A stretch of DNA of 64,000 bases from Lachnospiraceae bacterium (GTDB lineage: Bacteria; Bacillota; Clostridia; Lachnospirales; Lachnospiraceae). The position numbers and the translations under genes were made by a program. The notes below the pieces were generated by a model, which was given only the letters and a program-made list of their open reading frames with translations, ran no database searches and was not told the origin of the DNA. The DNA lies in NCBI GenBank assembly GCA_021205385.1, contig JAJPXQ010000030.1:17653-81652 (forward strand). The letters run 5' to 3'. How positions within the stretch are numbered: position 1 is the stretch's first letter; each line of letters starts with the position of its first letter. Shown here one piece after another: positions 54,501 to 62,258 of this stretch.

Positions 54501-57500
54501 AGGTGACCGGTTTTAAGGACAACGCCACAGGGACGGTGATGTTCACCAACGATCTGACCTATGCCACTGTGACGATCCTGAAGACCGACGATGCAGACCA
54601 GGCGCAGGCGTTGTCCGGTGCGACCTTTAAGGTTTACAGTGATGCGGACTGTACGATTGAAGTGGGCAGCGGCACGACGGATGCCAGCGGTACCTGTACC
54701 ATCGAGGTTCCCGTACAGTGCGTTGACACGGTGGAACAGACCTTCTATATCCGGGAGACAGACGCGCCCGATGGTTATACTCTCTATGAGGAAACCATTG
54801 TAGTGTCCTTACAGTCAGGGCAGAAGGTGACCTATGATACAACTACCGGAGAGCTGGTAGTTGAGGACAGCAACGGCGTCTATGTGCAGCTGGTGAAGTA
54901 CAATAATGTCCATGACTATATCGAAGCGTACGAGGGAGAAGAGACAAATGTGCTTTCCGGCGTACAGTTTATCCTGCTTCGCAGCGAGGATGACGGCGAG
55001 ACTTGGACGGTGCTGTCGCAAACCTATCCGACAGACAGCAATGGCGAAATTAACTTTGATACGCTGATAAATTCTGAAAAAGTGAAGTATCTGCTGGTGG
55101 AGACCGGCGGGTATGACACGGAGTTCTACGACGGACTGGAGTCAGTGTGGTACAGCGTCACCACTACAACATCGACGACAGATGAGACGAGCGGAGACAT
55201 CACGACTGTTTCTGATACCACTGATCCAGCTGAGTTGATCCAAACAACGGTTATCGTGGGAGATACATCATATACCGGTTACGAGTTTTCCCTGCAGGAT
55301 TATAAGGCAGGAAGCCTTTATCAGCTGTATGCCTACAATCAGCCGAGACCGGCCGTGACCCTGATCAAAGAGGGCGACGGCAGCAGTGATGTTGTGCCGA
55401 CAGCCGACCTGGCGATTTACAAGGTGGATGAGACGCAGTACAGTGAGGGAGATTCGCTGAGCGATACAGACATAACAAATGCAAAAGCGGCTGGCACATA
55501 TATAACCTCAGTGACTACGACTGTAAGCAATACGGACGACACGTATTCTTCCGCGACCTGTCACCTCTCACCGGGCACTTATCTGGTGGTAGAGACCGGG
55601 ACCAGCGGGGAGGGCTATGTCATTGATAAGGAAAACACGGATGAGGTCTGGTATCAGATCATTGAGGTGCCGGCTGACGGGACTACTGAGATGACAGTAG
55701 AGCAGCCGTTTGTCAATGTGACGCAGGATTACAGCGTGAGTATCACAAAGACGGCGGAGGATACAGACGACACAGACGACACCGATCACACCGCGCTTTC
55801 CCATGATATCCTGTCATACTCTGCGGATCTTAAGTACACGCTGGCTCTGGATGTGACCGCGACCGGTCCGATCAACAATCTGACGCTGACGGACAGCGGC
55901 CTTGCGGTGACAAAAGTCTGGAGCGGACTGGGGTCTGCCGCGATGACGGTCGATGTCTCCGCAGAGAGTGAGCAGAAAGCGTATCTGGATGGAGATTATT
56001 ACATTCAGTCGGTACAGATTCCCCTTGATGCTTCGTATGATTACAGCAGCCTGACCTTTACGGGGATAGACAGCGCAGATTTTTCGCCGAATATTACAAT
56101 AAAGGTGACCTTCACCTACTCAGACGGCTCGACGCATGATGATGTGCAGACGGCAGGTGCGAGCGCGAGCGGAGGTTATTGGAATGTGGAGCCTAAGTAT
56201 AACACCTCTGAGCTGCAGGCAGTGAGCTTTACCGTGACCTGGTATGATGAGAATCTGGAAACATACACCGGATATCAGCTCGGCAGCGACTTTAAGGTGA
56301 GCGATGCCGGCAATGATATCGTGGTCAGCATGCATATTGACCAGCAGGAAGGAGGCAACTCGTCCTATTACGCGGTGGCGGAGATTGCAAACAATGCCTC
56401 TGTCACATATGACTATAAGGAATGGGATACCACCGGAAATTACAAGGAACCCAGCGCTTACGCCGTGGATACGGCGACGACCACCGTTCCCAATGTGGAG
56501 GCGCCGATCCTGTCCATCAGCAAGACGGTGGAAAACGAGACGACGGGCAGCACCACAATAGCAGTGATCGGGAATACGCTGTTGTACACAATTACTCTGT
56601 CAAACAGCTCTGCAAGTCTCGCAATGGATAACCCGATTCTTCTGGATCTGCTGCCTCAGGGCGTTGTCGCCGCAGACGCAGACGATGAGGATTCTCTCCT
56701 CGCGAACGTGAAAATAACGAGCAGTACGAATGAGAACAGCACCCTGAAAATCACAAATGTGTTTCGTGCAAGGTCGGATGGCTATACGTTGTTGGAAATC
56801 CGGACGTCCGGCAGTCTGGCCGCTGGCGAGACGGTTACCATTACGCTGGAGGCAACGGTGGACAGCACGGTGTTAAATTACCTTTCCTCGAATGCATCTT
56901 TGGAAAACAATGTGTGGGTTACCAGTGAGACGGCGGGTACGGTCTATCATGATAACACGGCTGGTTCTGCGTTCATGGGTTCTGTAAATAACGATACCTC
57001 CTGGGCCGGGAACTATACAGATCCAACATCAGATGACGTGATGACTGGTATGCTGAAAGAGCTCGGCGTGACCGGTTATGGTTATCTTTCCGATTCGGCT
57101 TCCGTCACCTTCCAGGCAGCTTCTTCGGTCAATATTCTGAAAGAGATACAGGGTGACCAGGATGCGGAGGATGATGCCTGGTACTACGGAAGTGAGGGTG
57201 GCACAGTAACGGCAAATACGGACGAGGATAGCACCGAGGACGACGGCTATGCAGATTTCCGGCTGACAGTGACTAACATGAGCGAAGGTCAGGATCTCGT
57301 GAACATAGTGTTGATGGATATTATACCGAAGGAGTCCGGCGCCAGCTTTAACAGCGGGATTACGAAGGAGTGGGATCTCGATTTTGATCAGATTCTTTCT
57401 GTCACATTGGGCATAAAAAACGAATCAACGGGAGAATATGATCGCACAACGGTAAGCGAGAGTGATTATACCGTGTGGTATTACACGGGGACGTTGGAAT

Positions 57501-59530
57501 CCAGCGCAGATGTCACGACCATGCAGTCTTGCTTTGATACAAATCCAAAGTCAGGCGACTGGGTGACAGCGGAGGAGTTTGGCGAAGAAGATAAGAGTAC
57601 AATCACGGCGTTTGCTGTTGTCTTTGCAGAGTCTTTTACATTGGGATATGAGGAGCAGCTCCAGCTGAAATATCGAGCAACCGTTCCGTGGATGAATGAG
57701 ACGGATGCTGCAGAGAAAGCACATCTGGCGACCTACAATGATTTCCGTCTGATTTACCAGACGCAGACAACGGGAACGAGCAGCATTTCCAGTACAAAGA
57801 CGACGATGAACAGTAATTACGTCTACGCGTTACTGTCCACAGAACCGGTGGGTGTTGGCGGCATGTTCTGGATTGACGCAGACGGCGATGGGATTCAGGA
57901 CAGTGAGGACGTGACGCCGAACACGTATGAGTCGGGGACGGACGATGAAGGAGAGGAGCTCTCCGCGTATGAGAATTATAACAGCCGCACGAATGATTAC
58001 TCGACTTACAACGTGGTGAAGACTCTGTTAAACAGTGCAAGTATTCAGCTGCTTACCTATAACGGTGCGAACAGCTCACAGGTTGCCAACAGCGGGGCAT
58101 TGAGCGGGGATTCCTGGAGGTTCCTGTTTGAGGACCTTACCTCAGCGAATATCAGCAGCTCTTATGACGATGATACTGCCTATGACAGGAGCGGCATCCT
58201 GTGGAAAGCTCTTGCCGGTGCGAGCACGGCGTCGTGGTATCAGCTGCTGGCGACGATAGCAGGAAACGGAAGCATTAAATACAGTCTGACTGCCGCCAGG
58301 ACGAACAATTCATCGAGTGTGGATTCCGTGAAGTCCTACAGTCCGGACGATATGTATGATTCCGATAACAGTGAATACTTAAGCAGTATCTTAAAGGACA
58401 GCAACTTTACCCTGACGGAGACGAGCGGCGGAACGACCGAGACGTTGGCGGACGGAACGACCGTGACGACCGGAAGTACGACGGCTACGTCCGAAAACTT
58501 CTTCCTGTACGGGGCGAACGGAGAGAATACTCTGTGGAATCTCTCGGAGGATATTGGCCTGGTAATTTATAGAGATCTGAAAATAACGAAAAAGGATACT
58601 GAGGGCAGTAATCCGGAGGCCGGGTCTACCTTTGCGGTGTACGGGCCTTATGCGGATGCCTCAAGTGTCACAGAGCTGAGCACGGATGATCTCGTTGAGA
58701 CCCATACGCTGGGTGAGACAACTTACACATTTAAAAATCTGCTGTACTTCCAGGAGTACATTATCGTAGAAACCAGCGCGGACGATAGCTATGATCTTAC
58801 TTCCGCCGTTTATGCGGGCGATAATATTTCTGAGATCGATGGCGGAGTCACCGTGACAGACAGTACGACAAATGACAGCACAGATTATGACGCTGCCTGG
58901 ATCCTGGAGATTCCCGGAGCAGAAAGCGATACTGATCCCGCGGCCAACAATACGAACACCACCGATAACATGACCGTGACCAATGCAAAGACATTACCTA
59001 TCAGATTTACTAAGGTCTGCTCAGTAGATACAGATAGTCTGGCAGGTTCCACACCGCTTGCAGGCGCGACTTTCAGCCTGTACAGCGCGAGTTCTGTAAA
59101 TGTAACAGAATCAGAAGGTGAGGTAACAGATGTTTCAGTAAAGCCCGGCGGAACAGCGATTGCTACAGCAACCAGTGCCTCGGACGGTACAGTGACATTC
59201 ACAGAAACCGATCTATTACAGGGTGAAGTGGAAATGAAGTTCAGCAGCGGCACTTATTACCTGATTGAAAATTCTGCTCCGAGCGGTTATATCAAACCGA
59301 CGAAGAATTTCTGGGTGGTGACAGTGAATACTGCGGAAGGAACGGTCACTCTGGATGGCGAAGAACTATATGGCAATTCTACAGTTGGATGGTACATCCT
59401 CAACTATCAGACTTATGACCTGCCTCTGACCGGTGGAAGTGGCACACGGCCATTCACGGTCGTTGGCCTCCTCCTCATGACCGGCGCTGCGATCTTTTAC
59501 TTCTTCTTCCGCCGTCGGAGGCGTACATGA
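45578..59530 (+). CDS. Giant LPLTG-anchored adhesin with many SpaA/Cna-B-like domains (4,650 residues)
   Basis: One uninterrupted frame. A signal peptide (residues 1-36, cleavage after ATAFA) is followed by a very acidic Ser/Gly/Asp/Glu spacer (about 37-160), then beta-rich adhesin domains. SpaA/Cna-B-like units are seen near residues 911, 1590, 2674, 2997, 4337 and 4470; several end in the isopeptide-type EISAPDGY, EIDAPDDY, EDTAPAGY, ETDAPDGY or ENSAPSGY motif. Conserved-repeat (DUF11-like) sequence lies near 3640-3840 and an SdrD-like FWIDADGDGIQD near 4090. The end is LPLTGG (near 4615), a membrane helix and RRRRRT. ATG 45578 has GGGAGG 8 nt upstream. Likely a host- or mucus-binding fibre or pilus tip. 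Confidence 0.9.
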   Translation: MRDRKNNTKRHMMTRVLAWILVFALMMSSSSATAFAELGDSDSSGTGTEAGYTEDGDTSGTNEEQNAQSDDDESSGAEDDAAQSDETESADDGNSGSGTGDEEGADAGNGETGETEADDEDSAAGNGENDSSGTEEAGDDASEDEDTQDESTETAVLESSVVQTLYQDEEGNYFIAIEMTVQETASVAADGVSVKMILPAGLSVTEESRTALTEDGNVTVIDSVTDEVAAELEEAAEDEEYEMLLAELADCTDAELAAYGCAVVWSNQTVAAGGSNTYTLTVAVDEDVYDFESDGLFYVNGEALSSESIEWVTDYAVSAVDEEDETDSGGETGDGETEENTYDGTALKTYADELFETYGLVMTVTQNPESGEVLAGQAVTWYVTISIPVAENYSGFSSYNKTLWDSYEDLTVTLTAPSGITITNVSATGYTTNSDTFYENGTKAEVYLGNVAANATTISFSVTGYIDADPAPATGTTYSLTKDNITYSTNITVKDRDNSNAEVEQYSVTGTTETDLTDLTLTSTTNDTWELTKTCNGWEVDEKEDTLTVTYTIQLIMNEYTQLSQYTVNGRTLFKEFSIKDTPSITYGENTYYPTSVTVLNTSKSGAQESTTQDANGVQSVTITDYATLNDATEQNTALQATTSAGRPLDGDVPVLTTYTVTAVYKASDFTSPFYDVVTYEINNTADLNYTLEYADEDYKKSGDYTVSVSDDYSDPTDPAGIDLQKYIQSIYIGGTHLADYVDTEDLDSDYTGDATFTILNEDGSAATLYALIDTDDDGVEEYVTISNEITITRDADGKAGLYVTQLSDTEDEDAENEEEEASSNVVLSALASVANYVISLFSSNSSDSDGQLYEGLIYVNGGTYSISEENGVTNTSFTAFTSDKVTLTSTDGTTYSFTLTAGEKATITATNTETRGSISFYKEATAYNSSVSTGSLEGAVFGLYQKAEDSEELTEVTDSDGDAITQTSDGQGVVLFEKLEPGTYYIQEISAPDGYLLDDTVYEAIVVSNEVTSAFTDETGTVYNEKNAAALTFVKYLLSTDSNGNLIQVPVDQTRINTVFTTGVFVLQYSTDGSTWYDKDVNINIQRTTTGTGEEAVTVSASTTSGLPVYVGDDVKTPYYYRIVEYLPEGYSLVTMFTGEDGDITAGTETWTAEDDTDVQVVVTEKFTLVDGDTTVSLTNQTTGEVSVGKQYAYATAEGYQTKTATDGTETTVYLLKKTGTETYEVVGTAETGSDGVATVSNVDILGETNAQEYYWAEAVSNDAYSSYTLVDGTEVTVDIYDSKTGITTSTTLYLQDTVVYASAYESSSSRTTLVNILPYVRVLLEKKSTATEGYVEGAGYTVYRVVDEKEESEPYTDSLATDATGDVEEGGSTLVLEAGYIYHIYETTVPGNYSGLIDSDGMNEDGVGYIEIDLKNSVPDSYSSSGLGTDESGNLTYAAEGTFYDEPYPKLTLTKDQVVVNDSSVSTSTYNAEFAIYRSEDGDTYTLYQSSYTANYPVSLEPGYYYAFVENVDTDNDYLSPEDYAEYTGESVSVEGANFTQITIVDDSGMISSTSTAYAYVTTEKIVANTSGTTSYSIGTVTNYQNISSVTVTKYAYDDDSTGSQTLPGAVIGIYSDEECENEVDRGTTDAYGKVTFSGLAVYDENGEKITYYIKEIDAPDDYFESDADPLEVQLSVGTVTTTDTEDEALSIYDEPMLTVKVPVVWIDCDPVTDPSAWEGSALSGAWVYLYEAVYAEDGKTIVSYKLVDTFEKSELDDTGSSAYATFTGLRHNQDYIFVLGMSGVLDESASNYPLYASTDYSEDYLISAWLEEDEDGNQVIHYYTPSDELYPDDLKNLQYIKYNSDDITATKDVTDESLKNYHLYFEIDIQKYCKTNDHGDAREIEIELENGTKIKAWYVNGALFYLYRQALTEEELKTLSNGGSIVLTYDATKLELVTSDTSSDEGTAILEAVYDDTYVYWLVEASTGTGHTWAYATDEDGNVIYSNGKPTYESYYRILLYPKVLTEADGSSITATNATDVQSVTPNSVTSLNVENTCGSGSHLYMLSTVFMNKWGGYYDQYGVDTKDYSPLNGAEFSFSLSGDSNSIAIDDAQGQVTKGDIAVQAVTDEDDNSGTGNEEEYTQSDNNAGQVSTLFTFARLLNQWYVEVALAAGLDDVKTITDLTTIPEYLETLASSDVWTGYTGMLYASTSIDTTDKESLIDLAADNGAVAMQILYAFADVYPDFEIDLENGGDAPYETYVSYMENVLCENLDGYSDLNDTTYLVSYSEYGYKSYYAHIVITETDTPSGEYGKYEAVQNSYELYLQFRPTGANGLANIKYFYLDNDDRDDYYYNSDPASVDTMGLDASFDNTERTQILNMPVLKQNETVTKYGYTLTTATQGLTDDELDAYFEENSTKQKQQLTSTFILERYDTTGDTPVWRYYSADDCDYVDRSDDAQITTDYEDGLTLKLPLGYYRLTEVSVTDEQYSKNYENILNGEDVTVYDESENDTGTTAEAMRYFWVERVDDGTNTVNVYDPQSFDLYIEKYSLSNLSTKITEGIDFTLTNVDDADDTYTAVWNSSAQAWIVTGLPAGTYWVDEEVTTNTKVTDEYFERFQITVGYTRGASEGTAALDSSVTEYTAYVKDVSATLSGEAECAVSDDYEDSITSEVTPTGATATLKVHDPSTGSLTITKADANDSTATLSGAIFTLYYHAFSTDDDDAYIAETESMDQPTFDADNPTSNEWTSWGTTNATGSSGTVTITGLTPGWYAIVEDTAPAGYERSTDVKVVAVTADMTENHQLQNGDGSVAVTVDDVKKVSLSVNKTFNLEDFGTDLTDEAATYSVTFGLYVYDTDSGNYISAASIGLSDQEQITLKVTSNDSNTAVTGKDTWSGLIQMEEDGGYQVDGYYTWTYGGDTYTLDGSYYVKEEQVTKTVTTTDPDTNETTETEEDITSQWWNSAVSMSADSSDGLRVSKTETNDVNGNYYYKVTGFKDNATGTVMFTNDLTYATVTILKTDDADQAQALSGATFKVYSDADCTIEVGSGTTDASGTCTIEVPVQCVDTVEQTFYIRETDAPDGYTLYEETIVVSLQSGQKVTYDTTTGELVVEDSNGVYVQLVKYNNVHDYIEAYEGEETNVLSGVQFILLRSEDDGETWTVLSQTYPTDSNGEINFDTLINSEKVKYLLVETGGYDTEFYDGLESVWYSVTTTTSTTDETSGDITTVSDTTDPAELIQTTVIVGDTSYTGYEFSLQDYKAGSLYQLYAYNQPRPAVTLIKEGDGSSDVVPTADLAIYKVDETQYSEGDSLSDTDITNAKAAGTYITSVTTTVSNTDDTYSSATCHLSPGTYLVVETGTSGEGYVIDKENTDEVWYQIIEVPADGTTEMTVEQPFVNVTQDYSVSITKTAEDTDDTDDTDHTALSHDILSYSADLKYTLALDVTATGPINNLTLTDSGLAVTKVWSGLGSAAMTVDVSAESEQKAYLDGDYYIQSVQIPLDASYDYSSLTFTGIDSADFSPNITIKVTFTYSDGSTHDDVQTAGASASGGYWNVEPKYNTSELQAVSFTVTWYDENLETYTGYQLGSDFKVSDAGNDIVVSMHIDQQEGGNSSYYAVAEIANNASVTYDYKEWDTTGNYKEPSAYAVDTATTTVPNVEAPILSISKTVENETTGSTTIAVIGNTLLYTITLSNSSASLAMDNPILLDLLPQGVVAADADDEDSLLANVKITSSTNENSTLKITNVFRARSDGYTLLEIRTSGSLAAGETVTITLEATVDSTVLNYLSSNASLENNVWVTSETAGTVYHDNTAGSAFMGSVNNDTSWAGNYTDPTSDDVMTGMLKELGVTGYGYLSDSASVTFQAASSVNILKEIQGDQDAEDDAWYYGSEGGTVTANTDEDSTEDDGYADFRLTVTNMSEGQDLVNIVLMDIIPKESGASFNSGITKEWDLDFDQILSVTLGIKNESTGEYDRTTVSESDYTVWYYTGTLESSADVTTMQSCFDTNPKSGDWVTAEEFGEEDKSTITAFAVVFAESFTLGYEEQLQLKYRATVPWMNETDAAEKAHLATYNDFRLIYQTQTTGTSSISSTKTTMNSNYVYALLSTEPVGVGGMFWIDADGDGIQDSEDVTPNTYESGTDDEGEELSAYENYNSRTNDYSTYNVVKTLLNSASIQLLTYNGANSSQVANSGALSGDSWRFLFEDLTSANISSSYDDDTAYDRSGILWKALAGASTASWYQLLATIAGNGSIKYSLTAARTNNSSSVDSVKSYSPDDMYDSDNSEYLSSILKDSNFTLTETSGGTTETLADGTTVTTGSTTATSENFFLYGANGENTLWNLSEDIGLVIYRDLKITKKDTEGSNPEAGSTFAVYGPYADASSVTELSTDDLVETHTLGETTYTFKNLLYFQEYIIVETSADDSYDLTSAVYAGDNISEIDGGVTVTDSTTNDSTDYDAAWILEIPGAESDTDPAANNTNTTDNMTVTNAKTLPIRFTKVCSVDTDSLAGSTPLAGATFSLYSASSVNVTESEGEVTDVSVKPGGTAIATATSASDGTVTFTETDLLQGEVEMKFSSGTYYLIENSAPSGYIKPTKNFWVVTVNTAEGTVTLDGEELYGNSTVGWYILNYQTYDLPLTGGSGTRPFTVVGLLLMTGAAIFYFFFRRRRRT

Positions 59531-60210
59531 GGCGCAGAGGCGCGGGGACGACACCCCTCGCGCCGGGAATGCGCTTCGGAATGCTGACGCTCCTTGAGAT
59601 GGAGCAGCGAAAAGGTCGGCGTTACTGGCGCTGTACCTGCGACTGCGGGGCGGAGTGTGTGGTGGAGGAGTCACACTTGAAATCGGGACATACCCGGAGC
59701 TGCGGCTGTTATCGGCGGGAAGCGCCGAAGGAGAGGCGCCTGGACCTGACAGGCCAGCGCTATGGCAGGCTGCTGGTCCTGGGCCCGGCGCAGACGAAGG
59801 ACGGCGATGCAGATGGCATTTACTGGGACTGTGTCTGTGACTGTGGAAAGCGCTGCATTTGCCATAAGGAAAATCTGCGCGCCGGCAATACCAGAAGCTG
59901 CGGCTGCATGCAGAAGGAACAGCGCAAAAAAAACATGAAAACAGCCATTCATTTCGTGGACGGTACCTGCGTGGAGCGTATCGCCTCCCAGAGAACCTAT
60001 GCGAACAATACCAGCGGCCATCGCGGCGTCTATCGCCGCGAGAACAACCGCTGGCGCGCGAGCATCGGTTTTCAGGGAAAGATGTACAATCTGGGAAGTT
60101 TCGACCGTTATGAGGACGCTGTGGAAGCGAGACTGAAGGCGGAGCAGGAGCTCTATACTCCGTTTCTGGAGCAGTATGGCAGGGAACGGAAGGAGTCCGG
60201 GAAGTCCTGA
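59527..60210 (+). CDS. Zinc-module and AP2-domain DNA-binding protein
   Basis: A 227-residue protein. Two tandem related modules (about residues 15-62 and 75-128) share G-x-R-(F/Y)-G-x-L and CxCDCG...L..G.TRSCGC, each likely binding zinc. The C-terminus (SGHRGVYRRENNRWRASIGF near 158, NLGSFDRYEDAVEARLKAE near 182) is an AP2/integrase-type DNA-binding domain. Such proteins occur near phage or mobile genes as regulators or homing-endonuclease relatives; no HNH nuclease residues are evident. The start overlaps the adhesin stop (ATGA), so it is made with the adhesin. A feedback regulator or recombination cofactor is possible. Confidence 0.75.
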   Translation: MRRRGAGTTPLAPGMRFGMLTLLEMEQRKGRRYWRCTCDCGAECVVEESHLKSGHTRSCGCYRREAPKERRLDLTGQRYGRLLVLGPAQTKDGDADGIYWDCVCDCGKRCICHKENLRAGNTRSCGCMQKEQRKKNMKTAIHFVDGTCVERIASQRTYANNTSGHRGVYRRENNRWRASIGFQGKMYNLGSFDRYEDAVEARLKAEQELYTPFLEQYGRERKESGKS

Positions 60211-60216
60211 GATCTG

Positions 60217-60245
60217 TTGACTGTCTGATGAAATAGTAATATGTA
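60217..60245 (+). promoter_or_regulatory. Possible promoter of the VWA-protein gene
   Basis: TTGACT (60217-60222), 17-nt spacer, TATGTA (60240-60245). The weak -10 leaves open whether the gene has its own promoter or is read through from the operon. Confidence 0.45.
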
Positions 60246-60277
60246 GTTAGACTGCACAAACTGAAGAGGAAAAATTT

Positions 60278-62062
60278 ATGAAAAGAACAAGAGAACTGTT
60301 GGCGTTGCTGCTTACCCTTGTCCTTGCTTTCAGTTCACTGTTTGCAGGTATAACGGTTGTTGCAGCTGAAACAGGTACGAACTTTGATCTCTCCAAATCC
60401 AAGGAAGCGACGCAGCTGAATGAGAATTATGAGTCGGATGTGACAATCTCGCTTCCGGCTGCTAACTATAAAGGCTATCTGGATGTGGCCTTTGTCCTGG
60501 ACGGCTCTACCAGCCATGATAATACCAATCTGGCCGCAGCGGCAGCCACTCTGCTGGATGAACTGCTGGACTATAAGAACCTGACTGTCAAGGTCAGCAT
60601 AACCATATTTGGCGGTTTTGTGCCGATTCTGAAGACAACAGAGCTTTTAGAGCTGACAGAGAATAATGTGGAAGATCTGCAGAAGTTCCTGACCACGGAC
60701 TACGATGGTCTTACTGGCCGTTCCGGCAGTAATCTTCAGGCGGGTGTGGAAAAGGCGCGCTCTTTGCTGAATGCTGACACGGAGGTGGATGGCAGTGATA
60801 AATATATGGTTATCCTGACCGATGGTGGCGCCCGCATGTGGTATGACAGCGAATCCGGTGAAGCGATGTCACAGACTTATTTGACAGGAAGTAATGAGGT
60901 TTACTGGAACAGTAATGAAGATTGGCTACATCGTTATGGGGATACTGATACAACCCAACTGCGCAGTTTTTCCAGTATTTGGGAAGCTGGACAGAGCAGC
61001 ACTGATATTGGAAAGTATGGTAAAACGTACACGGATTATTTAGTTGCAGTTACTTCTGATACCAGCATTGCTTCGTGGAGTACGGTAGAAAATGGTGTTG
61101 ACTATTATACAACCTATGAAGCGGCCTGTTATTATGCGGCGGCATCGATTGTCACCGCTTCACAGGAAGTGAATGTCTGTATGGTGACTTATCAGTATAA
61201 TCCTGCCAAAAATTATGGATATTTTACGGAGGATTTTAAGACCTGGCTGGAGAGTTACGTGACTCGTTACGATATTGCGCAGACAGAAGGTATTGCTGCG
61301 GAAACTGCTGCTGCGGTATTTTCCAAAGTGAAGGACAGGCTTATCCAGCTGGTCGACGCCGGAAGCGTCCTTGTGGATGAGATGGGAGACAGCGTGGATG
61401 AAAACGGAGTCGCCTATGACTTCGATTTCATTAACGACATCAGTCGTCTGACGCTGACTGTTGACGGTGTTGCACTGGACGTAACGCAGATCAGCGAAAA
61501 CATTTATGGCTTTGGAGTACTTGGCGACAGCTCTGATGGAAAGACCTATCCATATGTGCTTACCTATTATCCGAACGGTACAATCTATAAGGACATAACA
61601 TATGGAGAGTGTTTTATCCTGGAGATCAATGTGCCGATCACGAAGAATGATCAGGTCCAGCTGACCTACAGTGTGGTGCTGACAAATCCGCAGACGGCAT
61701 CAGGGACGTACGGCACGTATGATCAGTATGGGGAAAATAATGACGGAAGCAGCAGCTATAGTCTGTACACCAATAATGTGGCGCGGCTGTATCCGGTAGA
61801 TTCCGATGGAAACGAAGGTGATCCGGAAGATTTTAATAAGCCCACCGTTTCCTACACGGTTACAACGGATTCTGATGAAACCCAGGACGATGAGGAGGAC
61901 CAGCAATCGGAAAGCAGCAGTTCTGACAGCAGCTCAGGTTCCGGCAGTTCAGACAATGCCAGCGAGGTGATATCCATATCCTCAGCCCAGACCGGGGACA
62001 GCAGCAATATTATCCTCTGGATCGTGCTGCTTGCAGGCGCTCTTGCCGGGGTGATTCTCTAA
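60278..62062 (+). CDS. Von Willebrand factor A-domain surface protein
   Basis: A 594-residue secreted protein. The signal peptide is LLALLLTLVLAFSSLFAGITVVAA. A VWA domain spans about residues 65-330 with a complete-looking MIDAS: DGSTS near 75, a threonine in DYDGLTGRSGSNL near 144, and the Asp of MVILTDGG near 176. VWA tips of pili in streptococci bind host matrix. A Ser/Asp-rich stalk near 530-565 precedes SAQTGDSSN and a hydrophobic helix. The protein ends at VIL, with no positively charged tail and no clear LPxTG. It is 67 nt behind the AP2 gene. Confidence 0.82.
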   Translation: MKRTRELLALLLTLVLAFSSLFAGITVVAAETGTNFDLSKSKEATQLNENYESDVTISLPAANYKGYLDVAFVLDGSTSHDNTNLAAAAATLLDELLDYKNLTVKVSITIFGGFVPILKTTELLELTENNVEDLQKFLTTDYDGLTGRSGSNLQAGVEKARSLLNADTEVDGSDKYMVILTDGGARMWYDSESGEAMSQTYLTGSNEVYWNSNEDWLHRYGDTDTTQLRSFSSIWEAGQSSTDIGKYGKTYTDYLVAVTSDTSIASWSTVENGVDYYTTYEAACYYAAASIVTASQEVNVCMVTYQYNPAKNYGYFTEDFKTWLESYVTRYDIAQTEGIAAETAAAVFSKVKDRLIQLVDAGSVLVDEMGDSVDENGVAYDFDFINDISRLTLTVDGVALDVTQISENIYGFGVLGDSSDGKTYPYVLTYYPNGTIYKDITYGECFILEINVPITKNDQVQLTYSVVLTNPQTASGTYGTYDQYGENNDGSSSYSLYTNNVARLYPVDSDGNEGDPEDFNKPTVSYTVTTDSDETQDDEEDQQSESSSSDSSSGSGSSDNASEVISISSAQTGDSSNIILWIVLLAGALAGVIL

Positions 62063-62072
62063 AAATAAAGGC

Positions 62073-62097
62073 GGCGGGGAATTTCCCCGCCATTTTT
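62073..62097 (+). terminator. Terminator closing the surface-protein locus
   Basis: GGCGGGGA-ATT-TCCCCGCC followed by ATTTTT, 11 nt after the VWA stop. Confidence 0.93.
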
Positions 62098-62106
62098 ACT
62101 TTTTCG

Positions 62107-62178
62107 GCAATTTTACCAAAAAATATGAACAAATTGTAAATAGCGGGACTTTCACCTTCAAATGCGATATAATCAGGA
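62107..62178 (+). repeat. Upstream region of the Rpn-type gene, copy 1
   Basis: 72 bp, GCAATTTTACC to CAGGA, with TATAAT near 62168. It recurs with some divergence at 63585-63655, where it is joined to the 3' part of the same gene. Confidence 0.8.
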
Positions 62179-62258
62179 CATGGCGGATCCGCCATTCGGA
62201 TATATCCCAATTTTCCCATTGTATTAAAAATGATACACGGTTATAATGGAGGTGGAAT

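Noticed and set aside
55740-55800. Short Asp/Thr codon repeat in the adhesin (EDTDDTDDTDHT) as a slippage-type phase-variation tract
   Set aside because: The repeat unit is short, has a multiple-of-three length and few copies, so slippage would not shift the frame.
62219-62247. TTGTAT-17-TATAAT as promoter of the Rpn-type gene
   Set aside because: Its start point would fall inside the ribosome-binding site, giving an mRNA with almost no leader. The TATAAT near 62168 in the duplicated flank is the better candidate.
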